64,000 nucleotides of DNA from Streptomyces sp. NBC_00335 (lineage in GTDB: Bacteria; Actinomycetota; Actinomycetes; Streptomycetales; Streptomycetaceae). Shown here piece by piece: positions 8,641-17,218 of this stretch. A program made the translations under genes and the position numbers. The notes under the pieces are model-generated. The model saw only the letters and a list, made by a program, of their open reading frames with translations. It was not told the DNA's origin and searched no databases. Positions within the stretch are counted from its first letter, which is position 1. Each line of letters opens with the position of its first letter. The stretch is taken from positions 3,162,001 to 3,226,000 of the forward strand of contig NZ_CP108006.1 in NCBI RefSeq assembly GCF_036127095.1. The letters are read 5' to 3'.

Positions 8641-9800
8641 GCCGGGCCTCTCGATCCGGTCTTACCTGCGCTCCACGAGGCGTTTAGCCTGTCCGCCCGT
8701 CCGGCGGCCAGGGTATTGATTGCTGCGTTCTCGTCCCGGTCATGCACAGCCCCGCACTCTTCGCAGGTCCATTTCCTGACGTTCAGAGGTTTGGGGCCTT
8801 CTCTGTGTCCGCATAGGGAGCAGACTTGGGTGGTCGGCTCGAAGCGTCCTATCTTCCCGAAGTACCTGCCATGCTTGGCAGCCTTATACTCCAGCATGCT
8901 CACGAACCTCGACCATCCTGCGTCGTGAACCGACTTGGCGAGCCGGGTGCGCAGAAGTCCGGACACAGCGAGGTCTTCCACGTACACCGCTTGATTGTCG
9001 CGGATGATTCGTGTCGACACCTTGTGATGCCAGTCCCTACGCTGGTCAGCCACCCGGGCATACTGCCTGGCGACCTTGGTCCGTGCCTTCCCGCGATTCC
9101 TTGACCCTCTCGTCTTGCGCGACAGGTCCTGGTGCAGCCTCTTGAGCTTCTTCTCAGCACGTCGCAGGAACTTGGGGGCCACGATCTTCGTGCCGTCAGA
9201 GAGCACCGCGAACGTCGCCAGACCCAGATCGATACCAACCTCACTATCCGTCTCCGGCAGAGGGTCGGCATCCACCTTGACGACGAAACTCGCAAAGTGC
9301 CGACCTGCCGAATCCTTGACAATCGTCAGGGACGTTGGAGATACGGGCAGGTCCCGCGACCAAGCGACCTTGAGGTCACCCACCCTTGCCACATACAGCA
9401 GCCCGTTGCTCTTCAGCCGGAAGGCGCCGGACGTGAACCGAATGGACTGCCGCGTGTCCTTCTTCGACTTGAACCGCGGCGGGCCGACCTTCTTCCCCTT
9501 GCGCTTGCCCGCAATCGAATCGAAGAAGGATTTGAACGCAGCATCCAGATCCCGAAGCGACTGCTGCAGCACGACGGCAGAAACCTCACCTAGCCAGGAC
9601 CTCTCCGCGGTGCGCTTCGCCTGGGTTATGTGGAGTTTGGACATCGCAGCCGAGGCCGGATAGGGCAGCCCCTCCATGTGTGCTTCTTTACGAACACGCA
9701 AGCAGTCGTTCCACACCACACGAGCACAGCCGAATGCCCGCGCCAGCGCACCCTGCTGGAAAGCATCCGGATATATCCGGTAGTTATATCGGAGCTGCAC
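8553..9800 (-). CDS. tnpB: TnpB RNA-guided nuclease, element 1
   Basis: 415 residues from a GTG at 9800, beginning with the family start (M/V)QLRYNYRIYPDAFQ. An open frame continues upstream to 9878 but the extra residues are not TnpB-like. The RuvC residues are intact: D in EVGIDLGL, E in VYVEDLAV, D in HDRDENAA. Between them is a four-Cys zinc finger (CSLCG ... CEECG). TnpB is the ancestor-like relative of Cas12 and cuts DNA guided by an RNA from its own 3' end. The final codons are GTC AAA TGA, where GTCAA is the element terminus, so the stop is completed by the neighbouring chromosome. No tnpA is present, so mobility would need help in trans. Confidence 0.9.
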   Translation of the reverse strand: MQLRYNYRIYPDAFQQGALARAFGCARVVWNDCLRVRKEAHMEGLPYPASAAMSKLHITQAKRTAERSWLGEVSAVVLQQSLRDLDAAFKSFFDSIAGKRKGKKVGPPRFKSKKDTRQSIRFTSGAFRLKSNGLLYVARVGDLKVAWSRDLPVSPTSLTIVKDSAGRHFASFVVKVDADPLPETDSEVGIDLGLATFAVLSDGTKIVAPKFLRRAEKKLKRLHQDLSRKTRGSRNRGKARTKVARQYARVADQRRDWHHKVSTRIIRDNQAVYVEDLAVSGLLRTRLAKSVHDAGWSRFVSMLEYKAAKHGRYFGKIGRFEPTTQVCSLCGHREGPKPLNVRKWTCEECGAVHDRDENAAINTLAAGRADRLNASWSAGKTGSRGPAQRDEAGSLRDGPVAVAGVLGPRAKVHVK

Positions 9801-9873
9801 AGGAACGACGATAGCCCTGGAATGCGACCCAATGAACGAGACCACCACAAACGTACGAAATTGATCCCTCTGG
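8557..9873 (-). mobile_element. tnpB element 1 (IS200/IS605- or IS1341-like, no tnpA)
   Basis: The unit holds one tnpB gene and no transposase. The right end is set at GTCAA (complement of 8557-8561), directly after a hairpin, as in IS605-type right ends. The left end is tentatively placed after ATGAT (complement of 9874-9878), only about 9 bp from the stop of the neighbouring lipoprotein gene. A 6-bp-stem hairpin, TGATCC/GGATCA at 9862-9877, straddles this left end. The interior is visibly less GC-rich than the flanking genes. Boundaries are inferred by comparison with element 4, whose right end is also GTCAA. Confidence 0.6.
8567..8586. repeat. Perfect 20-bp palindrome inside the tnpB-1 3' end
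   Basis: CCTTGGCCCGCGGGCCAAGG is identical to its own reverse complement. It lies six bases before the presumed right terminus of element 1, where IS605-type elements carry the hairpin that becomes the last stem of the guide RNA. Confidence 0.8.
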
Positions 9874-9887
9874 ATCATCGATGACCG

Positions 9888-10637
9888 CTACTGCCCCACT
9901 AGCAACGGCACAAGAGCCTCCAGCCAGGCGTCGCGGGTGCGGGTCCAGGTGGCGGCGCAATCGGCGCGGGCCGGGGTCGCCAGGGATTTGTGGCGGGTCG
10001 GGAAGGCGCCCTGGACCGCGCAGCGGTGGGATTCGGCGCGGGTGGCGTCCGGGGCGTGTTCGTCCGTGGGGTCGGGCGTGGGGTCGGCGGCGGCCGACAG
10101 GTCGTAGGCGCGGGCCGCCATCAGGAGGGTGTCGTCGCCTTCGGGGTCGCGGGTCAAGAGGGCCACCTGCGCGAAGCGGTCGGCGGCGTCCTCCTCGGCG
10201 CGGGCTCCCTCGTCCGGGAGGTCCAGGGCGTCGATGAGGGCGTGGCCCGCCTCGTGGTAGATCGTCTCCCGGACGAGTTCCGAGAGGTCCTCGTCGTCGA
10301 AGTGTTCGCGCTGCTCCGCCAGGTCGTCGTAGCAGAGCTCGATGGTGCGGGTGTCCGGGTCGTAGCCGGTGCCTTCGCCGTGGCAGGACTTGGCGCGGAC
10401 GGTGACCAGGTGGGGGAGGTCGACGTAGTCGTTGAGGTCGGCGAGGGTGAACTCGGCGAGCTGCCAGTTGCGGAGGAACCGGGCGTCGGCCTCGTCGGCC
10501 GGCGCGGCCTTCTCGTAGCGGAGCCAGAAGCCGCTGGTGGGCACCGGTTCCGGCGGCAAGAGCCCGCAGGCGGCGGTCGCCAGGAGCAGCGCGATTGCCG
10601 TGGCGACCGGTCCCCGAGTTCCCCAACGTCTGGTCAT
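9888..10637 (-). CDS. DUF4344-type putative zinc metallopeptidase lipoprotein
   Basis: 249 residues. Starts MTRRWGTRGPVATAIALLL with a lipobox ending TAAC at Cys ~24, so it should be exported and lipid-anchored. The middle carries YHEAGHALID, an HExxH zinc-protease signature, preceded by IELCYDD, and a downstream acidic stretch (EEDAADRFAQVAL) that could supply the third metal ligand. This pattern is typical of the DUF4344 putative metallopeptidases. Substrate unknown. The C-terminus has several Cys (SHRCAV, RADCAA) that could form disulfides outside the cell. It lies divergent to the STAND gene. tnpB element 1 begins about 10 bp after its stop, leaving the gene intact but possibly replacing its terminator region. 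Confidence 0.8.
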   Translation of the reverse strand: MTRRWGTRGPVATAIALLLATAACGLLPPEPVPTSGFWLRYEKAAPADEADARFLRNWQLAEFTLADLNDYVDLPHLVTVRAKSCHGEGTGYDPDTRTIELCYDDLAEQREHFDDEDLSELVRETIYHEAGHALIDALDLPDEGARAEEDAADRFAQVALLTRDPEGDDTLLMAARAYDLSAAADPTPDPTDEHAPDATRAESHRCAVQGAFPTRHKSLATPARADCAATWTRTRDAWLEALVPLLVGQ

Positions 10638-10761
10638 CGATACACCCTATGTGACCGGTTGCGCTCCAACTCCCTCTGAACTAGCTCAGATTCCCTCGCG
10701 CTCGCGACCGTACCGAAGGACACTTGTGGCACGTTGCCGGAGCTCTCTGAGGGGGATGCCG

Positions 10762-13700
10762 ATGCGGGACAGTCATCGCGGTGAGGCCGAGCGGCTGCTG
10801 GGGCGGGCCGTGGAGGAGGAGTCCCGGCGGGCGGGCGGGGCGGCGGGCACTCCGGAGGCCAAGGCGGCGCTGCTGGCGCGCGGCAGGCAGGCGCTGGACT
10901 CGCTCGCGGCGAGCGCGGCCACCGAGTACGAGGCGTACACGCGCGCGCTGGACGAGGCGGCCGCCGGTGACGAGTCGCTCGGCGAGGCCTTCCGGCGGGC
11001 CAACATCTCGACCGCGTTGCTGGTCACGGGGGTCGCGGCCGCCGCCGCGATCGTGGCCGACCTGGCCTTCAGCGTGGCGGTCGGTACGGCACTGACCACC
11101 GGCGCCGTGGTGGGCGTGGCCGGGGCGACGGCGACCGTGGTCAAGGTGACCGCCCTGCACCTGCCCGCGGCGAACCGGCGGGCCGGGGAGGCGGGCCGGC
11201 CGGGTGGCGCGGAGCAGCTCAAGCTGCAGTGGCTGTCGGCGCTGGAGATGCGCGGGATACGCCCCTTCCTGGAGCAGCAGCGCAAGGTGGCGGCGGCGCT
11301 GCACGCCCCGCACAAGGTGAACGGGGCGGGCAACGGCGGCTCCGCCCTTCCGTTGCGCGGCGCCAATCGCAGTGCCGAGGCCCGCAGGCGGGCCATATTG
11401 GAGCAGTCTTTCGGCCAACTCCCTGCTCTGGAGGGTGCGTTCGTGGGGCGTCGGGCCGAGCTGGCCCGGATCGCGCAGTGGGTGCACAGTGCCCGGGCGA
11501 GCACCGAGACGCGGCCGGTGGTCGTGGTGCTGCACGGGGAGCCCGGGGTGGGCCGCACCACGCTCGCGCTGCACGCGGCGCAGGCGCTGCGGGACCAGTT
11601 CAGGGGTGCCTGCGTGGTGAACCTGCGCGGCGGGGGCGCCTCCGGGCCCTCGGCGATTCCGCTGCCGACGCGCGAGGCGCTGCTGCACCTGATGAACCGG
11701 CTCGGTGCGCCGCGCGAGCAGTTGCTGTTCCGCGAGGGCTCGTCGGCGGAGCAGCAGGTGCGCCGGCTGGGCGAGTTGTACCACCAGCACGTGCAGGGGA
11801 CCCCGGTGGCGGTGGTCCTGGACGATGCCGTGGACGCCGCGCAGGTACGGATGCTCGTGCCCGAGCGTTCCGAGAGCCTGGTCCTGGTCACGGCCCGGGA
11901 GCCGCTGGAGCTGCCTGCCGAGCTGGCGGCCTGGGTGTACCAGTTGCCGGTGACCCGGCTGGCGGAGGAGGCCGGGGCGGAGCTGGTCCGGGCAGCGGGC
12001 GCGGGGGCCGAGGGGACGGGTGCCGCGAGGGCGAGCGTCCCGGGGGCGGAGCCGGCCGGCGCAGCCACCGGCGCGGGCGTGGTCGCGCCCGTGGCCCCGT
12101 ACCCGGAGGAGACCGTACGCGCGCTGCTCGCGCTGGGCGCCGGCCTGCCGCTGGCGTTGCGCGTGCTGGCCCCGTTGGGGGGTGTCGGCGGGGAGTCCGC
12201 GGAGCCCGGTGGCTCCCTGGAGGCCGCCCTGGACCTGGCCTACGCGGCCCTGCCCGAGGAGCGGCGCCGGCTGCTGCGCCTTCTGACGCTGGCGGGCCGG
12301 GCCTCGCTGGGGGCGGCGGCCGCGGCGGCGCTGATCGACGCGGATCAGGTGGAGGCCGGGCGGCTGCTGCGCGAGCTGGCGCGGGCGGGGCTGCTGGACC
12401 ACGTGCGCGGGGACCGGTTCCGGATGCACGACGCGGTGCGTGCGTACGCGGCTGCGCGCCTGGCCCAGGACGAGGACCGGGCGGGCGCGGCGGCGGCGCA
12501 CGAGCGGCTGATCCGTACGTACGCGCAGCTCGCGGACTCGGTGATCCGGATGGTCGACGGGAAGATGTCCACGCGGGCGAACGCCCTGTCCAAGGCGAGC
12601 ACGGTCGGCGGGCACGGGTTCGCCTCCCTGGACGCGGCCCTGCGCTGGCTGGACGACGAGTCGAGCTTCATCACGGCGGCGCTGCGGCATTCGGAGGGCG
12701 TGGACCAGCAGGCCGTACTGGATCTGCTGGGCGCGCTCTGCGACTTCTGCCTGCTGCGCGGTGACCTGTACCGGCTCGGGGAGATCAACGAGCTCACGCA
12801 GGCCGTCGACCAGGGTCTGCTGGTCCGCTCGGTGCAGTGGCGTACGGGTATCGCGGCCCGCCAGCTCGGTGAGCTGGACAAGTCGCGGACCACCCTGACG
12901 TCTCTGGTCGACCAGTACAAGGAGGCCCGGCAGGAGGCGGGCGCGGGCATGGCCCTGGTCTCGCTCGGGATCACCCTGCACCACCAGGGCAACCTCCCCG
13001 AGGCCTCGGCGCGCATCCGCGAGGCGCTGGTGCTGCAGGCCTCGGACGAGCTGGCGGGCGACCGGGCGTGGGGCCTGCACGCGCTCGGCGCGGTGGAGCG
13101 CGACCGCGCGCACCTCGCGGAGGCGCTGCGGCTGCTGCGCGAGTCGCTGGGGCTGCACCGGGAGAGCGAGAGCGTGCACGGCGAGGCCTGGGCGCACCTG
13201 CAGCTGGGCCAGGTGTACCTGCGTCTGGGCGAGGTGCCGCGTGCGGAGGCGGAGCTGCGGCTGGCGCTGGAGCTGTACGGGCGCACGCGCGACGACCGCG
13301 GGCAGGCGTGGGCGCTGACCCAGCTGGGCCGGGCCCGGGTGGTGGACGGGGATCCGGGGCCGGCGCTGGACCGGCTGCGGGACGCGCTGGCCCGGCACCG
13401 GGAGGCGGAGGACGCGCGTGGTGAGGCGTGGACGCTGTACTACCTGGGTCAGGCGCTGGAGGAGGCCGGGGAGCGGGACCGGGCGGTGCGGGAGCTGGAG
13501 CGGGCCCGCACGATGTTCTCCCGGATGCGGGACGTGTACGGGCTGGCGCACGCCCGCCACCACTCGGGCCGGGTCACGCGCGACCAGCGGGCGGCGCAGA
13601 CGGGGAACCTGAAGAACTCCGGCTTCGCCCGGCAGCTGCTGGTGGACGCGCGGGCGGACTTCCGGCGGATCGGGCTGGCCCACGGGGAGGCCTGGACCTG

Positions 13701-14076
13701 TCTGGAGCTGGCGGTGGTGGACGCGGGCAACGGGCGGACCGCGCAGGCGCTGGACCTGTGCGAGGAGGCGGTGCGGCTGTTCATCTCCTACGGGGACCGG
13801 CGCGGGGAGGACTGGGCGCGGTTCCTGCGCTGCACGCTCCTGCCGTACGCGCTCCCGGCGGCCCCGGACGAGGCGCGGACGGAGCTGGCGCGGCTGGCGG
13901 CGGCCCCGCATCCGATGCGGGACGGTCGGCTGGAGGACTGCCTGGAGTCCTACACGGTGATCCTGGGGCGCGGGGTGGACCCGGCGGAGGGCTGGCAGGC
14001 GTGGCGGCTGTCGCTCGTGCCGAACCTGCACTCGCGGGAGATCATGGGCGTCCCGGTGGCCCTGCCGCCGCACTAG
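10762..14076 (+). CDS. Large STAND (NB-ARC-like) NTPase with N-terminal membrane segments and C-terminal TPR repeats
   Basis: 1104 residues from the ATG at 10762, which has GAGGGGG at good spacing. Another ATG at 10756 sits on top of that site. Residues ~1-80 are helical, ~90-150 are two hydrophobic Ala/Val/Gly-rich segments likely in the membrane, and ~250-560 is a STAND NTPase: FVGRRAEL entry motif, P-loop GEPGVGRTT, Walker B VAVVLDDAVD, then a winged-helix region. From ~650 to ~1000 run TPR-like repeats (WGLHALGAV, WAHLQLGQVYLRLG, WALTQLGRA, WTLYYLGQALEEAGE). The layout resembles AfsR/SARP-type regulators and some STAND immune sensors but no DNA-binding domain is seen. Its stop overlaps that of the convergent gene at CTAG. 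Ligand and output unknown. Confidence 0.85.
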   Translation: MRDSHRGEAERLLGRAVEEESRRAGGAAGTPEAKAALLARGRQALDSLAASAATEYEAYTRALDEAAAGDESLGEAFRRANISTALLVTGVAAAAAIVADLAFSVAVGTALTTGAVVGVAGATATVVKVTALHLPAANRRAGEAGRPGGAEQLKLQWLSALEMRGIRPFLEQQRKVAAALHAPHKVNGAGNGGSALPLRGANRSAEARRRAILEQSFGQLPALEGAFVGRRAELARIAQWVHSARASTETRPVVVVLHGEPGVGRTTLALHAAQALRDQFRGACVVNLRGGGASGPSAIPLPTREALLHLMNRLGAPREQLLFREGSSAEQQVRRLGELYHQHVQGTPVAVVLDDAVDAAQVRMLVPERSESLVLVTAREPLELPAELAAWVYQLPVTRLAEEAGAELVRAAGAGAEGTGAARASVPGAEPAGAATGAGVVAPVAPYPEETVRALLALGAGLPLALRVLAPLGGVGGESAEPGGSLEAALDLAYAALPEERRRLLRLLTLAGRASLGAAAAAALIDADQVEAGRLLRELARAGLLDHVRGDRFRMHDAVRAYAAARLAQDEDRAGAAAAHERLIRTYAQLADSVIRMVDGKMSTRANALSKASTVGGHGFASLDAALRWLDDESSFITAALRHSEGVDQQAVLDLLGALCDFCLLRGDLYRLGEINELTQAVDQGLLVRSVQWRTGIAARQLGELDKSRTTLTSLVDQYKEARQEAGAGMALVSLGITLHHQGNLPEASARIREALVLQASDELAGDRAWGLHALGAVERDRAHLAEALRLLRESLGLHRESESVHGEAWAHLQLGQVYLRLGEVPRAEAELRLALELYGRTRDDRGQAWALTQLGRARVVDGDPGPALDRLRDALARHREAEDARGEAWTLYYLGQALEEAGERDRAVRELERARTMFSRMRDVYGLAHARHHSGRVTRDQRAAQTGNLKNSGFARQLLVDARADFRRIGLAHGEAWTCLELAVVDAGNGRTAQALDLCEEAVRLFISYGDRRGEDWARFLRCTLLPYALPAAPDEARTELARLAAAPHPMRDGRLEDCLESYTVILGRGVDPAEGWQAWRLSLVPNLHSREIMGVPVALPPH

Positions 14077-14738
14077 CCCGGTGCCGCCTCACCGGCCGGC
14101 GCGACCCCACCGGCCGGTGCCACCGCGCCGGCCGGTGCGGCCGTATCGGCCGGTGCCTGCGGGTGCCAGGCGTGCTCCGTGTACGGCCCGTGGCCGGGCC
14201 GGTCGCGGTGGTGGGCCAGCCACTGCTCGTAGGCGCCGGCGCCCTGGAGGCGGATCCCCCAGTAGTACATGGGGTCGAGGAAGAGCCGTCCGCCGTACTG
14301 GAAGGAGAGCTCGGCGCAGCGGAAGGCGCCGGGCAGGCGGGCGCCGGCGCCGTCGAGGACGTACCGGACGCGGGTGACGGCATGGATGTCGCTGTCGTCG
14401 CCGAGGAAGTGCGGGCCGTAGGGGACGACGGCGAACTCGTCGTCGTCCTCGTGCTCCGGCGGGCACCGCGGGGCGTCGGTCCGGCTCAGGGTGAGCTGTC
14501 CTTCGCCGCGGACGGCGTCGAGCCGGATGTGGCCGCCGTCGGCCAGGGCCAGGTAGACGGTGGAGCCCAGCGGCCGCACGAGCGGCAGCGGCCCGTCGCG
14601 GTCGATGAAGCCGGGCAGCAGGACGTCCCGGACCCCGGCGTCGCGCAGGGGTCCGAAGACGGCCTCGCCGTCGAAGTCCGCGGGGCCGGTGACGGCCGCG
14701 GAGCCGGTGACGGCCGGTGGGCCGGCGGAGGTGTTCAT
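14073..14738 (-). CDS. Hypothetical protein with Ala-Pro-Gly repeat tail
   Basis: 221 residues, no family recognised. There is no signal peptide or membrane helix. The central part is rich in charged and aromatic residues (FLDPMYYWGIRLQGAGAYEQ, HHRDRPGHGPYTEHAWH) and looks folded. The N-terminal ~25 and C-terminal ~25 residues are low complexity, the latter an APAGxVAPAG repeat coded by a CCGGCCGGTGCCACC-like tandem at 14090-14150. It ends tail-to-tail with the STAND gene: both stop codons share the palindrome CTAG at 14073-14076. There is no evidence for function. A SUKH/Imm-like fold is possible but is a guess. Confidence 0.6.
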   Translation of the reverse strand: MNTSAGPPAVTGSAAVTGPADFDGEAVFGPLRDAGVRDVLLPGFIDRDGPLPLVRPLGSTVYLALADGGHIRLDAVRGEGQLTLSRTDAPRCPPEHEDDDEFAVVPYGPHFLGDDSDIHAVTRVRYVLDGAGARLPGAFRCAELSFQYGGRLFLDPMYYWGIRLQGAGAYEQWLAHHRDRPGHGPYTEHAWHPQAPADTAAPAGAVAPAGGVAPAGEAAPG

Positions 14739-14829
14739 CCGGCGATCATGCCCGTGCGAAGGTCCGCCGCCCCACCGGATTCACGGCGCGGCGGCGGTCG
14801 CAGGAGGTCCCGTACCGGTGTCGCGGCCC

Positions 14830-15048
14830 CTACGGGGCGCGCGTGCCCTCCGTCGGGGCGGGCTCGGGGGCTTCCTTGAAGTCGACGCGGCCCATGTGGC
14901 GGCTCATCGACTTCATCAGGCCCCACACCCCGAGGGCGAGGGCCGCGAACACGATGAAGCCGAGGAGGCCCGGGGTCACCTTGTTCTTGTCGAAGGTGTC
15001 GCCGGCCAGCGGGAGGAGCTGGACGATTGCTGCTTGCGTAGCGCTCAT
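14830..15048 (-). CDS. Small single-pass membrane protein downstream of mca
   Basis: 72 residues: a short hydrophilic N-terminus (MSATQAAIVQLLPLAGDTFD), one membrane helix (VTPGLLGFIVFAALALGVWG), then a basic cytoplasmic tail ending in Pro/Glu-rich sequence. It starts 2 bp after the mca stop, so it is almost certainly co-transcribed and possibly translationally coupled. Function unknown. Conservation next to mca in Streptomyces would be expected but cannot be checked here. Confidence 0.75.
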   Translation of the reverse strand: MSATQAAIVQLLPLAGDTFDKNKVTPGLLGFIVFAALALGVWGLMKSMSRHMGRVDFKEAPEPAPTEGTRAP

Positions 15049-15050
15049 AG

Positions 15051-15932
15051 CTACGCATTCTCCCGGATGCCCGCGAAGAGGTCGGACTCGGGGAGGGAAG
15101 TGTCCACGAGGGACTTCGCGAGCTCGTACTCCTCCGTCGGCCAGACCTCCTTCTGGATCTCCATCGGGACGCGGAACCAGCCGCCGTCGGGGTCGATCTG
15201 CGTGGCGTGGGCGATGAGCGCCTTGTCACGGATCTCGAAGAAGTCGGCGCAGGGCACGTGGGTGGTCAGGGTCCGCTCCTTGCGCTCGAACTCCTTCCAC
15301 CGCTCCAGCCACTCGCCGTACGGGGATTCCAGGCCGCGGGCGAGCAGTGCCTCGTGCAGGGCGATGGTGCGCGGCTTGTTGAAGCCCTGGTTGTAGTAGA
15401 GCTTCTGCGGCTGGTACGCCGGGCCGAACTCGGCCTCGGGGTACTTCTCGGTGTCGGCCGCGTGATCGAAGGCCACCATCGTGATCTTGTGGGTCATGAT
15501 GTGGTCGGGGTGCGGGTAGCCCCCGTTCTCGTCGTACGTGGTGACGGCCTGCGGCCGGAAGGCGCGGATCTTCTTCACCAGGCGGCCGGCCGCCTCGTCG
15601 ACGTCGGCCAGCGCGAAGCAGCCGTCGGGCAGCGGCGGCAGCGGGTCGCCCTCGGGCAGCCCGGAGTCGACGTATCCCAGCCACTCCTGGTCGACGCCGA
15701 GGATCTCGCGCGCCTCGTCCATCTCCTTGGCGCGCACCTCGTGGATGTGCTCCTCGATGTACTTGTCGCCCTGGAGCTTGGGATTGAGGACGGAGCCGCG
15801 CTCACCACCCGTGCAGGTCACGACCAGCACGGACACCCCCTCGGACACGTACTTGGCCATGGTGGCCGCGCCCTTGCTCGACTCGTCGTCGGGGTGGGCG
15901 TGGACGGCCATCAGTCGAAGCTGCTCGGTCAA
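15051..15932 (-). CDS. mca: Mycothiol S-conjugate amidase
   Basis: 293 residues, LmbE/PIG-L zinc hydrolase family. It cleaves mycothiol S-conjugates of electrophiles and toxins to a mercapturic acid (exported) and GlcN-Ins (recycled). Zinc site: AHPDDE at residues 12-17 and HPDH at ~145. The N-terminus MTEQLRLMAVHAHPDDE and full length fit Mca rather than MshB. The start is a TTG at 15932 with AGAGGA seven bases upstream. Its first bases overlap the stop of tnpB-2 (TTGA), so the transposon ORF now runs directly into it. The small membrane protein gene follows after 2 bp. Native promoter elements probably lie beyond the inserted element, in 17219-17367. Confidence 0.95.
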   Translation of the reverse strand: MTEQLRLMAVHAHPDDESSKGAATMAKYVSEGVSVLVVTCTGGERGSVLNPKLQGDKYIEEHIHEVRAKEMDEAREILGVDQEWLGYVDSGLPEGDPLPPLPDGCFALADVDEAAGRLVKKIRAFRPQAVTTYDENGGYPHPDHIMTHKITMVAFDHAADTEKYPEAEFGPAYQPQKLYYNQGFNKPRTIALHEALLARGLESPYGEWLERWKEFERKERTLTTHVPCADFFEIRDKALIAHATQIDPDGGWFRVPMEIQKEVWPTEEYELAKSLVDTSLPESDLFAGIRENA

Positions 15933-17215
15933 GACAGGATCCTCTTTGAGTCGTTCAGGCGGGCGCCTCCTATATTGAATCCTCCCCGATCCTGAGGGTC
16001 GGGGATTCCTGGCTCACGTTGGCTGTGGGCCTGCGGCCCCTCAGCTCTTACACGATCAGCACCAGCCGGGTTGAGACCAGCCCGGACCAGCATCACACGG
16101 GCGGAATTCTTGTCCCTGGGGGACACAGCTCCACACACGGTGCAGGTGTAGGTACGTTCCGAGAGAGGCAGTGCGTGCTTGGTTCTCGCTCCGCACTGCG
16201 CGCAGTCCATCGTGGTGTGCGCGGGATGGACCAGGTGCACGATACGCCCATGCTTGCGAGCCATGTTGATCAGCTCACGCTTGGTGGTGGAGATCGCAGC
16301 GTCGGCCGCTTTACCTGCCATGGCGGACTTGGCAAGGAACTTCGGGCGGAAGTCCTCCACAGCAAGGGCGTCGTGATCGCGGACGACCGTCTTGGCCCAC
16401 TTTCGGGCGCCGTCCTGGCGTTGCCGGGCCACCTGCTTGTAGAGCTTCGCCGTCAATTTCCTCGCCGCCCGACAGCCCCTCGACCCGCGCCTGCCCTTCG
16501 CCGGTTTCCGGCGGGCCATCATCCGCTGATAGCGCGCGAGCCTGGCAGCGGCCTTCCTGCCGTGCTCGGCGTGCGGGAGGTCATGGGAGTCGCTCGTGGT
16601 GGTCGCGGTCTCCTTCACGCCCCAGTCGATCCCGATCACCGCGCCCGTTCCCGGGAGCGGCTCGGCTTCGGCGGGGACTACGAAGGACGCGTACCAGTGC
16701 CCGAGGGTGTCGCGGTAGATCCGCACGCTCGACGGGGCCGCCGGAAGTGCGCGGGACCACACCACGGTGAGGCTGATGCCGCCCGCAAGGTGCAGGCGGC
16801 CGTCCTTGATCCGGAAACCGCGCCGGGTGTAGTTCAGGCTCGGATCGGCCTTGGCCTTCTTCTTATACGTGGGCATTCCCGCCCGCTGCCGAATCGGCAA
16901 TCGGGCCTTCGTGTCTTTCAAGGCCTTGGTGCGGGACTTCCCGAAGTCCCGCACCGACTGCTGCTGCGGAACGCTGCTGCCGTCACCCAACCAGGTGTTG
17001 CGGTTGCGGGCTTCAGTCAGCATCTTGTCCAGCCGAGCCGGACCGCACTCCTCATTCTCAGCCCGGGCCTTCCGCGACCGGGCACAGCATTCGTTCCAGA
17101 CCCACCGGCACCGCGCCCACTCCCCCGACAACCCGGCGAGCGCGGTGGAAGACACGCGGAGCCGGTAGGTGAACCGAGCAAGCCCGGTCTCCTCCTTCTC
17201 CTGTCGTGCCGTCAT
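15929..17215 (-). CDS. tnpB: TnpB RNA-guided nuclease, element 2
   Basis: 428 residues from the ATG at 17215, OrfB/IS1341 type. RuvC residues: D in VIGIDWGVKE, E in LAVEDF, D in SPRDKNSA. Zinc finger CAQCG ... CTVCG. The product is clearly more than 80% identical by eye to the element 3 product. Relative to that copy a small frame change just before the guide-RNA block removes the stop, so the ORF runs on for about 30 residues through the RNA hairpin and past the element end (GGFNIGGARLNDSKRILS), stopping at TGA inside the mca TTG start. Cutting the re-joined donor site and so aiding element retention is the known TnpB role. Confidence 0.9.
   Translation of the reverse strand: MTARQEKEETGLARFTYRLRVSSTALAGLSGEWARCRWVWNECCARSRKARAENEECGPARLDKMLTEARNRNTWLGDGSSVPQQQSVRDFGKSRTKALKDTKARLPIRQRAGMPTYKKKAKADPSLNYTRRGFRIKDGRLHLAGGISLTVVWSRALPAAPSSVRIYRDTLGHWYASFVVPAEAEPLPGTGAVIGIDWGVKETATTTSDSHDLPHAEHGRKAAARLARYQRMMARRKPAKGRRGSRGCRAARKLTAKLYKQVARQRQDGARKWAKTVVRDHDALAVEDFRPKFLAKSAMAGKAADAAISTTKRELINMARKHGRIVHLVHPAHTTMDCAQCGARTKHALPLSERTYTCTVCGAVSPRDKNSARVMLVRAGLNPAGADRVRAEGPQAHSQREPGIPDPQDRGGFNIGGARLNDSKRILS
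15955..16025 (-). ncRNA. Putative omega-RNA 3' part of tnpB element 2
   Basis: Minus strand: GTGAGCCAGGAATCCC, then a stem CCCCGA ... TCGGGG, then GAGGATTCAA. The following flank gives the guide TATAGGAGGCGCCCGCCTGA (15974 down to 15955). The same scaffold occurs in element 3 with compensatory changes in the stem (CCCCTCCC/GGGAGG), supporting a structured RNA. Confidence 0.5.
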
Positions 17216-17218
17216 GCG
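15975..17218 (-). mobile_element. tnpB element 2, inserted directly upstream of mca
   Basis: The element is bounded on the left by TTGAT on the minus strand (complement of 17219-17223), the target motif known for the ISDra2 TnpB family, and on the right by GGATTCAA (ends at 15975). The right-end hairpin CCCCGA/TCGGGG followed by GAGGATTCAA closely resembles the ISDra2 omega-RNA 3' end. There is no tnpA. Only three bases separate TTGAT from the tnpB start, so the left end is unusually short and the boundary is tentative. Confidence 0.6.

Noticed and set aside
9862..9877. TGATCC/GGATCA hairpin as terminator of the DUF4344 lipoprotein gene
   Set aside because: The stem is short and A/T-rich and overlaps the tentative left end of tnpB element 1. 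A transposon-end hairpin is at least as likely, so it is mentioned only under that element.
10681..14073. 1130-codon open frame opposite the STAND NTPase
   Set aside because: Typical high-GC shadow frame. The + strand has the P-loop, TPR pattern and a good ribosome site.
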